Positions 8,971 through 17,408 of a stretch of DNA of 64,000 nucleotides are shown one piece after another (position 1 is the stretch's first letter; every line of letters begins with the position of its first letter). The notes beneath the pieces are model-generated. The model worked only from the letters and a program-made list of their open reading frames with translations. It searched no databases and was not told the DNA's origin. This DNA is from Methylotenera_A sp031422335 (GTDB lineage: Bacteria; Pseudomonadota; Gammaproteobacteria; Burkholderiales; Methylophilaceae), in the NCBI GenBank assembly GCA_031422335.1, contig JANOQW010000013.1, positions 80,342 to 144,341 of the forward strand, read 5' to 3'. The position numbers and the translations under genes were made by a program.

Positions 8971-9566
8971 TGCAAAACTATATCTATGGTGCTGGTGGGC
9001 ATGGCAAGGTGGTATTAGATGCCATGCAAGTTGCATGTATTGACTGTACTGGGTTTGTTGATGATAAAGAGATTTCTACTTGGATGGGTCTAAAAGTCTA
9101 TCAGCCGTCTGTAATGGATTTGGAAGCTGAAATTTATTTGCATCTTGCAGTTGGTAACAGTAAAGCGAGAGAAGATATTGCAACAAGGCTTACGAAGGTG
9201 AGATTTTTCAGTATAAGCCACCCAACAGCAATAATTGCTAAAACCGCACAAATTGGTTCAGGCACATTTATAGCTGCACAATCCATTATTGCGCCAGATG
9301 CGCAGATTGGTAACCATAGCATTGTTAATCATGCTGCGGTTGTGGATCATGATTGCGTGGTGGGGGATTACACACATATTGCACCTCATTCTAGCTTAGG
9401 AGGCGGTGTAAAAGTTGGTAAAGGTGTACTAATTGGCGCGGGCGCTGTTGTATTGGCTGGTATCACAATTGCCAACTATGCAATTATTGGAGCAGGTGCA
9501 GTTGTAACAAAAAATATTGCAGCAGGAACGACTGTTATTGGCAATCCAGCTAAATCTATGAATTAA
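8970..9566 (+). CDS. PglD/NeuD-type sugar N-acetyltransferase
   Basis: Two-domain acetyltransferase of 198 residues. The N-terminal Rossmann-like part starts YIYGAGGHGKVV, and the left-handed beta-helix follows from about residue 85. The histidine in 'AAVVDHDCVVGDY' (about residue 128) corresponds to the catalytic base of PglD. The family acetylates the 4-amino group of UDP-4-amino sugars. The ATG overlaps the stop of the PglC-like gene by one base, and the aminotransferase that would supply its substrate is the next gene. NeuD-type sialic acid O-acetylation is less likely, as no sialic acid genes are present. Confidence 0.88.
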   Translation: MQNYIYGAGGHGKVVLDAMQVACIDCTGFVDDKEISTWMGLKVYQPSVMDLEAEIYLHLAVGNSKAREDIATRLTKVRFFSISHPTAIIAKTAQIGSGTFIAAQSIIAPDAQIGNHSIVNHAAVVDHDCVVGDYTHIAPHSSLGGGVKVGKGVLIGAGAVVLAGITIANYAIIGAGAVVTKNIAAGTTVIGNPAKSMN

Positions 9567-9584
9567 TCAGTCGGTCAATAATCA

Positions 9585-10790
9585 GTGCTAAATCACCCAA
9601 ATATCTCCCCTTGGCCTTATTACGAGGCCGATGAAGTAGAAGCTGCTACTCATACACTAAAATCAGGTAAAGTAAATTACTGGACAGGTGAATTGGGTCG
9701 ACAGTTTGAAGTTGCTTATGCAAAATCAGTAGGTAAGCAATTCGGTATTGCACTTTCTAACGGTACTGTGGCTTTAGAATTAGCCTTGCGAGTATTAGGG
9801 GTGCAAGCCGGGGATGAAGTAATAGTTGCAAGCCGAAGTTATGTCGCTTCTGCAAGTTGTGTTTTGTTGATAGGGGCCATACCCATATTCGCTGATGTCG
9901 ATGCTATTAGCGGAAATATTAGTGCAGAAACTATAGCGCCGCTTATTACAAAAAAAACCAAAGCGATTATTCCTGTGCATGTGGGCGGCTTGCCGTGCGA
10001 CATGCCCGCTATCATGGCACTTGCTGACAAATATAATCTTAAGGTTATTGAAGATTGCGCGCAAGCGCATGGCGCCATTATAGCCGACAAACCAGTAGGG
10101 GCTTGGGGGCATGCAGCGATATTTAGTTTTTGCCAAGATAAAATTATTTCTACAGGCGGTGAAGGTGGCATGTTGTTGTTAGATGATTTGGTCGCATATA
10201 AAAAAGCTTGGGCATACAAAGACATTGGTCGCAGCTATGATGCGGTACACAATCAGCCGTACGTTGGAGGTTTTAGATGGCTAACTGAAAGCGCTGGGTC
10301 AAACTTTAGAATAACTGAGTTCCAGGCAGCGATAGGATTAAAACAGCTAGAAAAATTGCCGAATTGGGTAAAGCTTAGAAATAAGAATGCAAAAGCTCTC
10401 ATTAGCATTCTTAAGCAGTTTGATTTTATTGATGTGCAAGAAGCTGAGTTAGCGGATGGTCTGAATGCATATTATAGGCTTTATGCTAAAGTGAAGAAAA
10501 ATGTAGTTGTTAACGGCAAATCAGATGAGACACTTAGGGACTATATAATAAATCAGTTCGTGGTTGCTGGCGTGCCATGCTTTTCTGGGTCATGTGCCGA
10601 AATATATAGGGAAAAATTATTTGCCAACTTAGCACCAAGCAAGAGATTAGAAAATGCTGCACTATTTTCAAATAACGCATTTTGTTTTTTAGTACATCAC
10701 ACCATTACTAATGAGCAATTAAGCTTAATGAGCCATAATATTAAACAACAGTTATCAAGCTTGATTTTAAAGACTAAGACTTTAAATTGA
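9585..10790 (+). CDS. PglE-like UDP-sugar aminotransferase (DegT/DnrJ/EryC1)
   Basis: PLP-dependent sugar aminotransferase of 401 residues. The PLP lysine is K186 in FCQDKIISTGGEGG, and D157 in VIEDCAQAHG should contact the pyridine nitrogen. SNGTVALELAL forms the phosphate-binding loop. It would aminate C4 of a UDP-4-keto-6-deoxy-HexNAc made by the dehydratase encoded next. GTG start at 9585. The gene ends directly against the dehydratase ATG with no gap. The C-terminal region is less conserved than the core, as usual for this family. Confidence 0.9.
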   Translation: MLNHPNISPWPYYEADEVEAATHTLKSGKVNYWTGELGRQFEVAYAKSVGKQFGIALSNGTVALELALRVLGVQAGDEVIVASRSYVASASCVLLIGAIPIFADVDAISGNISAETIAPLITKKTKAIIPVHVGGLPCDMPAIMALADKYNLKVIEDCAQAHGAIIADKPVGAWGHAAIFSFCQDKIISTGGEGGMLLLDDLVAYKKAWAYKDIGRSYDAVHNQPYVGGFRWLTESAGSNFRITEFQAAIGLKQLEKLPNWVKLRNKNAKALISILKQFDFIDVQEAELADGLNAYYRLYAKVKKNVVVNGKSDETLRDYIINQFVVAGVPCFSGSCAEIYREKLFANLAPSKRLENAALFSNNAFCFLVHHTITNEQLSLMSHNIKQQLSSLILKTKTLN

Positions 10791-12692
10791 ATGAATTTTT
10801 ATAAAAAAATAGTCAAGTATCGCGCGTTGCTTGCTGCATCTCATGATGTGTTCGCTGCTATTTTTGCATGGCTGGCAGCATTCCATTTGCGGTTTAACTT
10901 TGAAATTCCTGCTAATTTTTCTCAAGCACTCTGGTTGGTAGCGCTAATTGCAATCCCGATTCAAATAATCATGTTTATTAAATTTGGTTTATATAAAGGG
11001 GTATGGCGGTTTGCTAGTATTCCAGACTTAAAACGTATCGTATCAGCCGCTGTTGTTTCAGCTGTACTGATTTCTGCATTATTGCTAATGGTAAATATCA
11101 CTGTTGTTCCACGTTCAGTGTTATTGCTTAACCCGCTTTTGTTGATTTTATTAATGGGGGGTAGCCGCTTTGCTTACCGTGCATGGCAAGAATACCGACT
11201 ATATGGACTCACAGTTAAACAGGGTACTCCAGTACTGGTTTTGGGGGCTGGTGATGCCGCGATTGCTTTGGTTAAAGAGCTCTCTAGGAATGACGAGTGG
11301 CGCGTAGTGGGAATGCTAGATGATGATAAAGCGCTACTCGGTAGGGAATTGTTTGGGGTAAAGGTATTAGGCTCGATTGATAAATTAAAAGTACATGCTC
11401 AAGAATTGAATGTAAGTAACGCTATTATTGCCATGCCTTCAGCGACACACCAAGCGCGCAGAGACGCAGTGCTTTTGGCACAAAACCAAAATTTAAATGT
11501 GCTTACAGTGCCCGCTTTTGATGATTTGATGAGTGGCAGAGTGAGTATCTCGCAAATCCGTAAAGTGGATGTCGAAGATTTACTTGGACGAGAAACCGTT
11601 CGATTAGATAATCAAGGGTTACAGCAGTTGTTAGCAGGCGCCACTGTGTTGGTTAGTGGTGCTGGAGGCTCTATTGGCTCTGAATTATGCAGACAGATAT
11701 TAAAATTTAAGCCTAGCAAATTAGTATGCTTTGATATATCTGAGTATGCTCTTTATCAGCTAGAGCAAGACCTGCTGGGAGATGCCAACACAACTGAACT
11801 AGCATTTATAATAGGTGACGTTAAAAATAAGCAAAGAGTTGAGCGTTTATTCTTGGAATATCAGCCAAAAGTGGTATTTCATGCCGCGGCCTACAAACAT
11901 GTGCCGCTGATGGAAACGCACAATGTGGCTGAAGCTTTATCAAACAATGTGATTGGAACGCATGTGCTGGCCAGTACTGCAATGCTGGCAAATGTAGAGA
12001 AATTTGTATTAATCTCGACAGACAAAGCCGTGAACCCAACCAATGTGATGGGTGCTAGTAAGCGGCTTGCTGAGATGGTGTGCCAAAGTTTAGAAGGTGG
12101 TGATGCATCTAAAACACATTTCGTCATCGTGCGGTTTGGCAACGTGCTTGGCAGCAGCGGCAGCGTGATTCCTAAGTTCCGTGAGCAAATTGCTCAAGGT
12201 GGGCCTGTCACAGTCACTCATCCTGATATCACTCGATTTTTTATGTCGATTCCTGAAGCCGCGCAGCTTGTGATGCAGGCAGGTTTAATGGGGCAGGGTG
12301 GTGAAATTTTTGTGCTGGATATGGGTGAACCGGTGAAAATTGCAGAGCTTGCTAAAGATATGATTCGCCTATCGGGCTTTCAACAAGACGAGATTAAGAT
12401 AAAATACACTGGCTTAAGGCCGGGCGAGAAGCTATACGAAGAGTTGCTTGCAGATGATGAATTAACAAAACTCACTCCACACCCTAAATTGCGCATTGCG
12501 GCTGCTAGGTCGGCTGACGCACTTTGGGTCAAAAATCTATTAAAATGGATAGCCTCTTGTCAATTGGCGGATGAGGAGATCATTAAAAAAGAATTGACCA
12601 ATTGGGTGGAAGAATATGTAGAAAGCACGCATGAGCTGCCGGTTGCAAAACTTGCAGCGACGACTAGTACAATAACAAATACGATACATTAA
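10791..12692 (+). CDS. Membrane UDP-HexNAc 4,6-dehydratase (PglF/WbpM/CapD type)
   Basis: A 633-residue protein with four N-terminal transmembrane helices (about 10-125), a first nucleotide-binding domain with VLVLGAGDAA (about 148-157), and a catalytic SDR domain beginning with GAGGSIG at 290-296. Motif ISTDKAVNPTNVMGASKR and the GSSGSVIP segment match PglF and WbpM. The family converts UDP-GlcNAc to the UDP-4-keto-6-deoxy sugar that starts bacillosamine synthesis. Together with the three genes just upstream it makes a complete PglF-E-D-C set. No oligosaccharyltransferase of PglL or PglB type is evident in the window. Confidence 0.93.
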   Translation: MNFYKKIVKYRALLAASHDVFAAIFAWLAAFHLRFNFEIPANFSQALWLVALIAIPIQIIMFIKFGLYKGVWRFASIPDLKRIVSAAVVSAVLISALLLMVNITVVPRSVLLLNPLLLILLMGGSRFAYRAWQEYRLYGLTVKQGTPVLVLGAGDAAIALVKELSRNDEWRVVGMLDDDKALLGRELFGVKVLGSIDKLKVHAQELNVSNAIIAMPSATHQARRDAVLLAQNQNLNVLTVPAFDDLMSGRVSISQIRKVDVEDLLGRETVRLDNQGLQQLLAGATVLVSGAGGSIGSELCRQILKFKPSKLVCFDISEYALYQLEQDLLGDANTTELAFIIGDVKNKQRVERLFLEYQPKVVFHAAAYKHVPLMETHNVAEALSNNVIGTHVLASTAMLANVEKFVLISTDKAVNPTNVMGASKRLAEMVCQSLEGGDASKTHFVIVRFGNVLGSSGSVIPKFREQIAQGGPVTVTHPDITRFFMSIPEAAQLVMQAGLMGQGGEIFVLDMGEPVKIAELAKDMIRLSGFQQDEIKIKYTGLRPGEKLYEELLADDELTKLTPHPKLRIAAARSADALWVKNLLKWIASCQLADEEIIKKELTNWVEEYVESTHELPVAKLAATTSTITNTIH

Positions 12693-12703
12693 TAATTGAA
12701 TCC

Positions 12704-13579
12704 ATGAATAAAATTACCAAAGCAGTATTCCCTGTGGCAGGTTTAGGCACACGCTTTTTGCCTGCTACCAAAGCCAGCCCTAAAGAAATGTTGCCCATTG
12801 TAGATAAGCCCTTAATTCAGTATGCGGCTGAAGAGGCAATAGCGGCAGGGGCTACAGAGCTGATATTTATTACCGGACGCAATAAACGCTCAATTGAAGA
12901 CCATTTTGATAACGCGAGTGAGTTGGAAGCTAGCTTAGAGGCCAGCGGCAAGACTGAGTTGTTAGAAACCCTGAAAGCAATTTTACCTTCACATGTTTCA
13001 TGTATTTTTATTCGCCAGCCAAAAGCACTTGGCCTTGGTCACGCAGTGCTGTGCGCTAGACCAGTAGTGGGCGATGTGCCATTTTCGGTAATTTTAGCTG
13101 ACGATTTAATTGATGCTAGCCCTGCCGCAACCAAGCAAATGGCAGAAATTTTTGCGCGTAAACAATCAAGTATATTGGGCGTAGAAGACGTATTGCCCTC
13201 TGAAACCGCCAGCTATGGCATTGTCGATGCGTTTGAGATAGAACAAAATTTACTTCAACTAAACAGCATTGTAGAAAAACCAAAGCCTGCTGATGCGCCC
13301 TCTACGTTAGCTGTGGTAGGGCGCTACATACTCACACCTAAAATCTTTGATTGCTTGGAAAAAGTAAAGCCCGGTAAAGGTGGAGAAATTCAGCTGACTG
13401 ATGGCATTGCAGATTTAATGCGATTTGAGAATGTTTTGGCTTACCGCTTTGCAGGCAAGCGATTTGACTGCGGAAGTAAACTAGGCTTTATGAAAGCGAA
13501 CGTAGCGCTTGCACTAAAACATCCTGAAATAGCAAAAGAATTTAGTCAATACTTAGCCACTCTCAATAAGTTAAAGTAG
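12704..13579 (+). CDS. galU: UTP-glucose-1-phosphate uridylyltransferase GalU
   Basis: Makes UDP-glucose from UTP and glucose 1-phosphate, the main precursor for exopolysaccharide synthesis. The nucleotide-binding signature GLGTRFLPATKASPKEMLP is at about 14-32. PIVDKPLIQY, LADDLID and the sugar-binding 'IVEKPKP' follow in the expected order. The 291 residues are the usual length. It lies between the O-antigen-like operon and the eps genes and may serve both, and galE further on uses its product. Confidence 0.97.
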   Translation: MNKITKAVFPVAGLGTRFLPATKASPKEMLPIVDKPLIQYAAEEAIAAGATELIFITGRNKRSIEDHFDNASELEASLEASGKTELLETLKAILPSHVSCIFIRQPKALGLGHAVLCARPVVGDVPFSVILADDLIDASPAATKQMAEIFARKQSSILGVEDVLPSETASYGIVDAFEIEQNLLQLNSIVEKPKPADAPSTLAVVGRYILTPKIFDCLEKVKPGKGGEIQLTDGIADLMRFENVLAYRFAGKRFDCGSKLGFMKANVALALKHPEIAKEFSQYLATLNKLK

Positions 13580-13617
13580 CAATTAAACTGACACATTCTG
13601 TCGACCCCTGCGAGTAT

Positions 13618-14136
13618 TTGCTTAATGCGGAGCTAATTCACTGCAAAGATGCTGTGAATTTGGCAATATCTACAATAGCATCTCGGTTAAATTTAGACTA
13701 TGCAAACGAGCCACCTATAGTGTTATGCGTGATGGGCGGAGCGGTATATTTTACTGGTCAATTACTACCTAAACTAAACTTTGCGCTAGAGCTAGACTAC
13801 GTGCAAGCAACCAGATACCACGGCAATACCGAAGGTAATAAGTTGAAATGGGTGGTGATGCCAAAAGATAACATTAGCAATAGAAGTGTGTTGATATTAG
13901 ATGATATTCTAGATGAGGGTTTGACTTTAAAAGCGGTGGCAGATCAATGTCACTTGCAAGGTGCAAAAGAAGTGAAAGTAGCAGTTTTAGCTGAAAAGCT
14001 ACTGAATAAAGCAAAACCTATCAGTGCAAATTATATTGGCTTAACGGTGCCTAACTGTTATGTCTTTGGTTGCGGTATGGATATATATGGTTGGTGGCGC
14101 AACCTACCAGCCATCTATGGCCTTGTAGAATTATAA
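13618..14136 (+). CDS. hpt: Hypoxanthine-guanine phosphoribosyltransferase
   Basis: Purine salvage enzyme making IMP or GMP from PRPP and the base. The PRPP signature VLILDDILDEGLTL (about residues 91-104) and the pyrophosphate-loop VLCVMGGAVYFTGQLL are clear. Length 172, close to other betaproteobacterial members. The start is uncertain: the frame is open back to the end of galU with no ATG or GTG. TTG at 13618 is the only usual start, though homologues often carry some further N-terminal residues. It has no evident link to glycan synthesis and simply shares the strand. Confidence 0.88.
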   Translation: MLNAELIHCKDAVNLAISTIASRLNLDYANEPPIVLCVMGGAVYFTGQLLPKLNFALELDYVQATRYHGNTEGNKLKWVVMPKDNISNRSVLILDDILDEGLTLKAVADQCHLQGAKEVKVAVLAEKLLNKAKPISANYIGLTVPNCYVFGCGMDIYGWWRNLPAIYGLVEL

Positions 14137-14195
14137 AAGCATATTGTAAAATAAGGTTAATAAGCGTTAAATAATCTTCTACAGCATTAGCCAAG

Positions 14196-14211
14196 TGTCA
14201 GTTTGCTGACA
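14196..14211. promoter_or_regulatory. Inverted repeat upstream of epsA (operator candidate)
   Basis: Perfect 6-base arms TGTCAG and CTGACA separated by TTTG, in the 229-base gap between hpt and epsA. No run of T follows, so it does not look like a terminator. The position, about 155 bases before the epsA start, fits a binding site for a dimeric regulator, perhaps EpsA itself. It is not the classical lux box. Confidence 0.35.
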
Positions 14212-14315
14212 TAATTGTCGATGTTTTAGCTTAAATCATAACATTCTATTTAGTGTTATTTTTTAACTAATTGATTTAAAACAATAATAATACAAATTAT
14301 AAGGTGGTATTAAAA

Positions 14316-14354
14316 ATGCATTTGTCTCCTCATCAAGTACGATCTATATCGTGA
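14316..14354 (+). CDS. Possible 12-codon leader peptide of epsA
   Basis: ATG at 14316 preceded by a good Shine-Dalgarno AAGGTGG (14301-14307) at 8 bases' distance. It encodes MHLSPHQVRSIS and stops at TGA 14352-14354, which overlaps the epsA ribosome binding site GAGGAG. Ribosomes translating this short ORF would run through the hairpin at 14326-14358. The ORF is too short to judge by codon use; the support is its ribosome binding site and its position relative to the hairpin. Confidence 0.4.
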   Translation: MHLSPHQVRSIS

Positions 14355-14358
14355 GGAG
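14326..14358 (+). promoter_or_regulatory. Hairpin covering the epsA ribosome binding site
   Basis: CTCCTC (14326-14331) pairs fully with GAGGAG (14353-14358), the Shine-Dalgarno of epsA 7 bases before its ATG. An inner perfect stem ACGAT/ATCGT (14339-14343 with 14348-14352) closes a CTAT loop and stacks next to the outer stem, leaving a 7-base bulge on the left. When formed, the structure would block initiation of epsA. It is the sort of element that is opened by upstream translation or by a regulator. Confidence 0.5.
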
Positions 14359-14365
14359 TGCAGTG

Positions 14366-15133
14366 ATGGAACAGGCTACCAACAATCAGAACTGGGAACA
14401 GGTCTTTAGCGTTATTCAAAAATCATTTACAATTAATAAGCATGTGGAGTTTTTTAATTGGTTGCAAGGTAGTGTTAGCCAGTTGCTGCCGCATGATGTT
14501 TTGGTGGCTGCATGGGGCGATTTCACTACTGGTGAACTTAACTTTGATGTTTCTTCAAATATCGAAGACATCCGCACACAAAAGCTTAATGACGCGCCAG
14601 GGGTTTTCTCTTATTTAATGAGCAACTTACATCAGCGCTGGATAGACGGCGGTGAGAGATGGTTCCGCATCAATTTTTTTGACGCTGCAGGCATTAATAG
14701 TCAATCACCAACACCGTTTACACGCAAATTGGCCGCAATGAATTCACTATTGGTATATGGGGTGCGTGATACCCGTGGCAAAAATGATTGTATTTACGTG
14801 TTTTTTGACAAAGCGCGTGAGTTTCAAGTACAACATTCTGTATTAGGCTTGTTAATGCCGCATGTAGACGCTGCGTTACGCCGTGTAGAGTGTGTTGAGG
14901 CGCCAATTACTGAAGAAGATATTGTCGAAGAGTTGGCGTTAGGCGGCTTAAGTGAGCGCGAACATGAAATTTTACACTGGGTTAAAACTGGAAAAACTAA
15001 TTTTGAGATTGGCTTAATATTGACCATCAGCCCAAATACCGTTAAAAACCATCTTAAACGTATTTTTCAAAAGTTAGATGTGTCTTGCCGCGCGCAAGCC
15101 GTAGCAAAATATGCGCAGCCACGCCTAGCATAA
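14366..15133 (+). CDS. epsA: LuxR-type regulator EpsA
   Basis: Transcription factor with a C-terminal LuxR/FixJ helix-turn-helix (about residues 190-250). The segments LSEREHEILHWVKTGKTN and SPNTVKNHLKRIFQKL carry the usual signature. The N-terminal 180 residues resemble those of EpsA proteins found at the head of eps operons with exosortase genes, and do not look like an AHL-binding or receiver domain. ATG 14366 is chosen because GAGGAG lies 7 bases upstream; a GTG at 14351 is an alternative. epsB follows after 3 bases, so the regulator is probably co-transcribed with its target operon. Confidence 0.9.
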   Translation: MEQATNNQNWEQVFSVIQKSFTINKHVEFFNWLQGSVSQLLPHDVLVAAWGDFTTGELNFDVSSNIEDIRTQKLNDAPGVFSYLMSNLHQRWIDGGERWFRINFFDAAGINSQSPTPFTRKLAAMNSLLVYGVRDTRGKNDCIYVFFDKAREFQVQHSVLGLLMPHVDAALRRVECVEAPITEEDIVEELALGGLSEREHEILHWVKTGKTNFEIGLILTISPNTVKNHLKRIFQKLDVSCRAQAVAKYAQPRLA

Positions 15134-15136
15134 ATC

Positions 15137-16582
15137 ATGGTTATTCGATCAAAATCAAGATCTGTGCTACAGCGCAGAAAAGGTCTCGTCAACTTATTAC
15201 AACCCTTATTGGATGGCATCGCTATTATTGGAGTTGCTTGGTTTTTTGTTGCCGCACACATTGGCTTTATTACGCAAGATTACGTTATTTTGATGTTGGT
15301 GTTATTGGGTATGGTGTCGGTGATGTATGATCGGTATGCAATTTACCGTACTAGCCAAAATTTTGCCAATAAAATCTTCAGTCTGTTCAACGCTTGGACG
15401 TTGAGCTTTTTAGCTTTGTTTTTACTAGCTTTTTTGACTAAACAAACTGAAGTTTATTCTCGTGTCGTTATTACTGAGGTCTATATCTTCGGTTTTTTAG
15501 TACAAGCGGCTATTCACTTACTTATTAGAGTGGCTGCAAGAAAGCTAAATAAACACAGTCAAGTCACAGATAATGTGATTATTGTTGGGCAAGGACAGTT
15601 GGCAAATTACCTAGAACATAAAATTAGCTCAAATCCTTGGCTAAATCAACACGTAGTGGGAAATGTTGCGATTGATGAAGAGCTAAAGCAGAATCGAGTA
15701 GAACAAAAATCCGAATTAAATGAGTATGCTACTAGTCGTACTATTCAGCTCGGTAAGGTAGCTGAACTGCCTGATTTAATTGACACCCATGGTATTACTA
15801 CAATTTATATTGTTACCCCCTTGGAGTCTTCTAAGGTGCTAGAGGAGCTGTACTTTGTGTTGCTGGATAAACATGTCTCAATCCATTGGATACCTGATAT
15901 TTTTTCATTAAGACTGATTAATCATAGTGTTAGAGAGATTGCAGGCATACCCGTATTAACGCTTTCTGAGACGCCGCTGACGGGTATTAGCAAGCTCAGC
16001 AAATCTATAGAAGATAAAGTGCTATCTTTTATAATTCTGTTGCTTATTAGCCCAATATTATTATTGCTTGCACTAGCAGTTAAATTAGATAGTCCTGGAC
16101 CCGTATTTTTTAGGCAAAAAAGAGCGGGTTGGAATGGTAAAACATTTAATATTTGGAAATTTCGCAGTATGTATGTTGGGCAACAGGTAGCTGAAGACAT
16201 TCAACTGATACAAGCGAAAAAAGATGATCTGCGCATTACCAAACTTGGGGCATTTATTCGTAGAACCAGCCTAGATGAGCTGCCACAATTGTTGAACGTG
16301 TTAACGGGTGATATGTCTTTAGTGGGTCCTAGGCCACATGCTGTGCAGCATGATGAAGTATATTCTGCCCGTATTAATGATTATTATGCTCGTCATAATA
16401 TTAAACCTGGTATTACAGGCCTTGCGCAGGTGAGGGGCTATAGAGGTGAAACAAAAGAACTAGACCAAATGACCAAGCGTATTGAGTCTGATATTGAATA
16501 CATTAATAATTGGTCAGTTTGGCTGGATCTGTCCATTTTGGCAAGAACAACAATGGCCTTTACTGGAAAAGACGCTTATTGA
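15137..16582 (+). CDS. epsB: EpsB, polyprenyl glucose-phosphate transferase (WcaJ type)
   Basis: Long-form polyprenyl-phosphate hexose-1-phosphate transferase, 481 residues, which attaches the first sugar (commonly glucose) of the exopolysaccharide repeat to undecaprenyl phosphate. About four transmembrane helices (30-135), a nucleotide-binding-like middle domain, a further helix near 290-315, then the catalytic domain with PVFFRQKRAGWNGK, WKFRSM, the Asp-Glu pair in TSLDELPQLLNVLTG, and SLVGPRPHAV. It follows epsA by 3 bases. This second initiating transferase, different from the short PglC type, shows that the window makes at least two lipid-linked glycans. Confidence 0.93.
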   Translation: MVIRSKSRSVLQRRKGLVNLLQPLLDGIAIIGVAWFFVAAHIGFITQDYVILMLVLLGMVSVMYDRYAIYRTSQNFANKIFSLFNAWTLSFLALFLLAFLTKQTEVYSRVVITEVYIFGFLVQAAIHLLIRVAARKLNKHSQVTDNVIIVGQGQLANYLEHKISSNPWLNQHVVGNVAIDEELKQNRVEQKSELNEYATSRTIQLGKVAELPDLIDTHGITTIYIVTPLESSKVLEELYFVLLDKHVSIHWIPDIFSLRLINHSVREIAGIPVLTLSETPLTGISKLSKSIEDKVLSFIILLLISPILLLLALAVKLDSPGPVFFRQKRAGWNGKTFNIWKFRSMYVGQQVAEDIQLIQAKKDDLRITKLGAFIRRTSLDELPQLLNVLTGDMSLVGPRPHAVQHDEVYSARINDYYARHNIKPGITGLAQVRGYRGETKELDQMTKRIESDIEYINNWSVWLDLSILARTTMAFTGKDAY

Positions 16583-16776
16583 TTCAAGCCTGTAGGTACA
16601 ATTAAAATTTAGTACAGCAATAGATTGATAATATGACCTTAGCGGGCTATTGTGTCTTTCACTAAATGTTATCAAAATAAGCGATTAGAATAGTAATAAT
16701 TTTTAAAATTTGTTGTATTAAAAGATAAGCTTTCAAAAACTTCGCAATATTTCACTTTTAAGGCTAGGCTTTTCTT

Positions 16777-16803
16777 AAAAAGGGGCGACAAGTCCTTTTT
16801 TTT
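16777..16803 (+). terminator. Possible attenuator/terminator before epsE
   Basis: AAAAAGG (16777-16783) can pair with CCTTTTT (16794-16800) around a 10-base loop, followed by three more T. It lies about 30 bases before the epsE start, between epsB and epsE. The stem is weak, mostly A-T, so it would terminate only partly. The rest of the 250-base epsB-epsE gap is AT-rich and shows no clear promoter. Confidence 0.3.
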
Positions 16804-16832
16804 ATATTATTGTTTCAATATTGGAGAAAAAT

Positions 16833-17393
16833 ATGAATACAAAACTAATTTTTACAGTTTTTCTAAGCGGTTTATTATTGCCTGGGATGGCACTTTCGGC
16901 TGATACTGATGCAAGCTATAGATTAAATCCTGGTGATGCATTGCAAGTGTCAGTATGGGGTGAAGAGTCGTTGCAAAAAGAAGTCATTGTGTTGCCTGAT
17001 GGGAGTATTTCATTCCCCCTAGCTGGTCGTGTAGAAGTTGCGAATGCGACTTCGCCAGAGGTAGAAAAGCTGGTTACTGAAAAGCTTAAAGCATATTTAC
17101 CAGACCCCCAAGTAACTGTGGTAGTGTCAAATATCCAAGGTAACCGCGCTTACATCTTGGGCAAAGTGCTCAAACCAGGCCCAATTCTACTTTCCGCACC
17201 TACCAGTGTGTTGCAAGCGCTTAGTCAAGCGGGTGGATTGGATAGATTTGCTGACTTGGATGACATTAAAATCGTTCGCGCAGGTGCAAATGGCCAGACT
17301 GTAATCGCAGTCAACTACGATAAGCTAATTAAAGGCCAGCAGCTTGAATCAAACATCATGCTTAAAAATGGCGATACAATTTTAGTACCTTGA
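16833..17393 (+). CDS. epsE: EpsE polysaccharide export outer-membrane protein (Wza-like)
   Basis: Periplasmic/outer-membrane export protein of the Wza family. It has a cleavable signal peptide (about 1-23, ending LSA), a poly-export domain (YRLNPGDALQVSVWGEESLQ and VLPDGSISFPLAGRV) and a soluble ligand-binding beta-grasp domain (RAYILGKVLKPGPILL). No lipobox cysteine is seen, unlike Wza. At 186 residues it is the short form common in eps loci linked to exosortases. The ATG at 16833 is used because GGAG precedes it by 7 bases; an in-frame TTG at 16821 contains that ribosome binding site. Confidence 0.93.
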   Translation: MNTKLIFTVFLSGLLLPGMALSADTDASYRLNPGDALQVSVWGEESLQKEVIVLPDGSISFPLAGRVEVANATSPEVEKLVTEKLKAYLPDPQVTVVVSNIQGNRAYILGKVLKPGPILLSAPTSVLQALSQAGGLDRFADLDDIKIVRAGANGQTVIAVNYDKLIKGQQLESNIMLKNGDTILVP

Positions 17394-17408
17394 TGTGAAT
17401 TTGTTTAA

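Noticed and set aside
9795..10225. Overlapping antisense frames inside the aminotransferase gene
   Set aside because: The sense strand has a full PLP enzyme with all motifs; both antisense products show no family signs.
14339..14352. ACGAT-CTAT-ATCGT as a protein operator
   Set aside because: It fits better as the inner stem of the RNA hairpin covering the epsA ribosome binding site.
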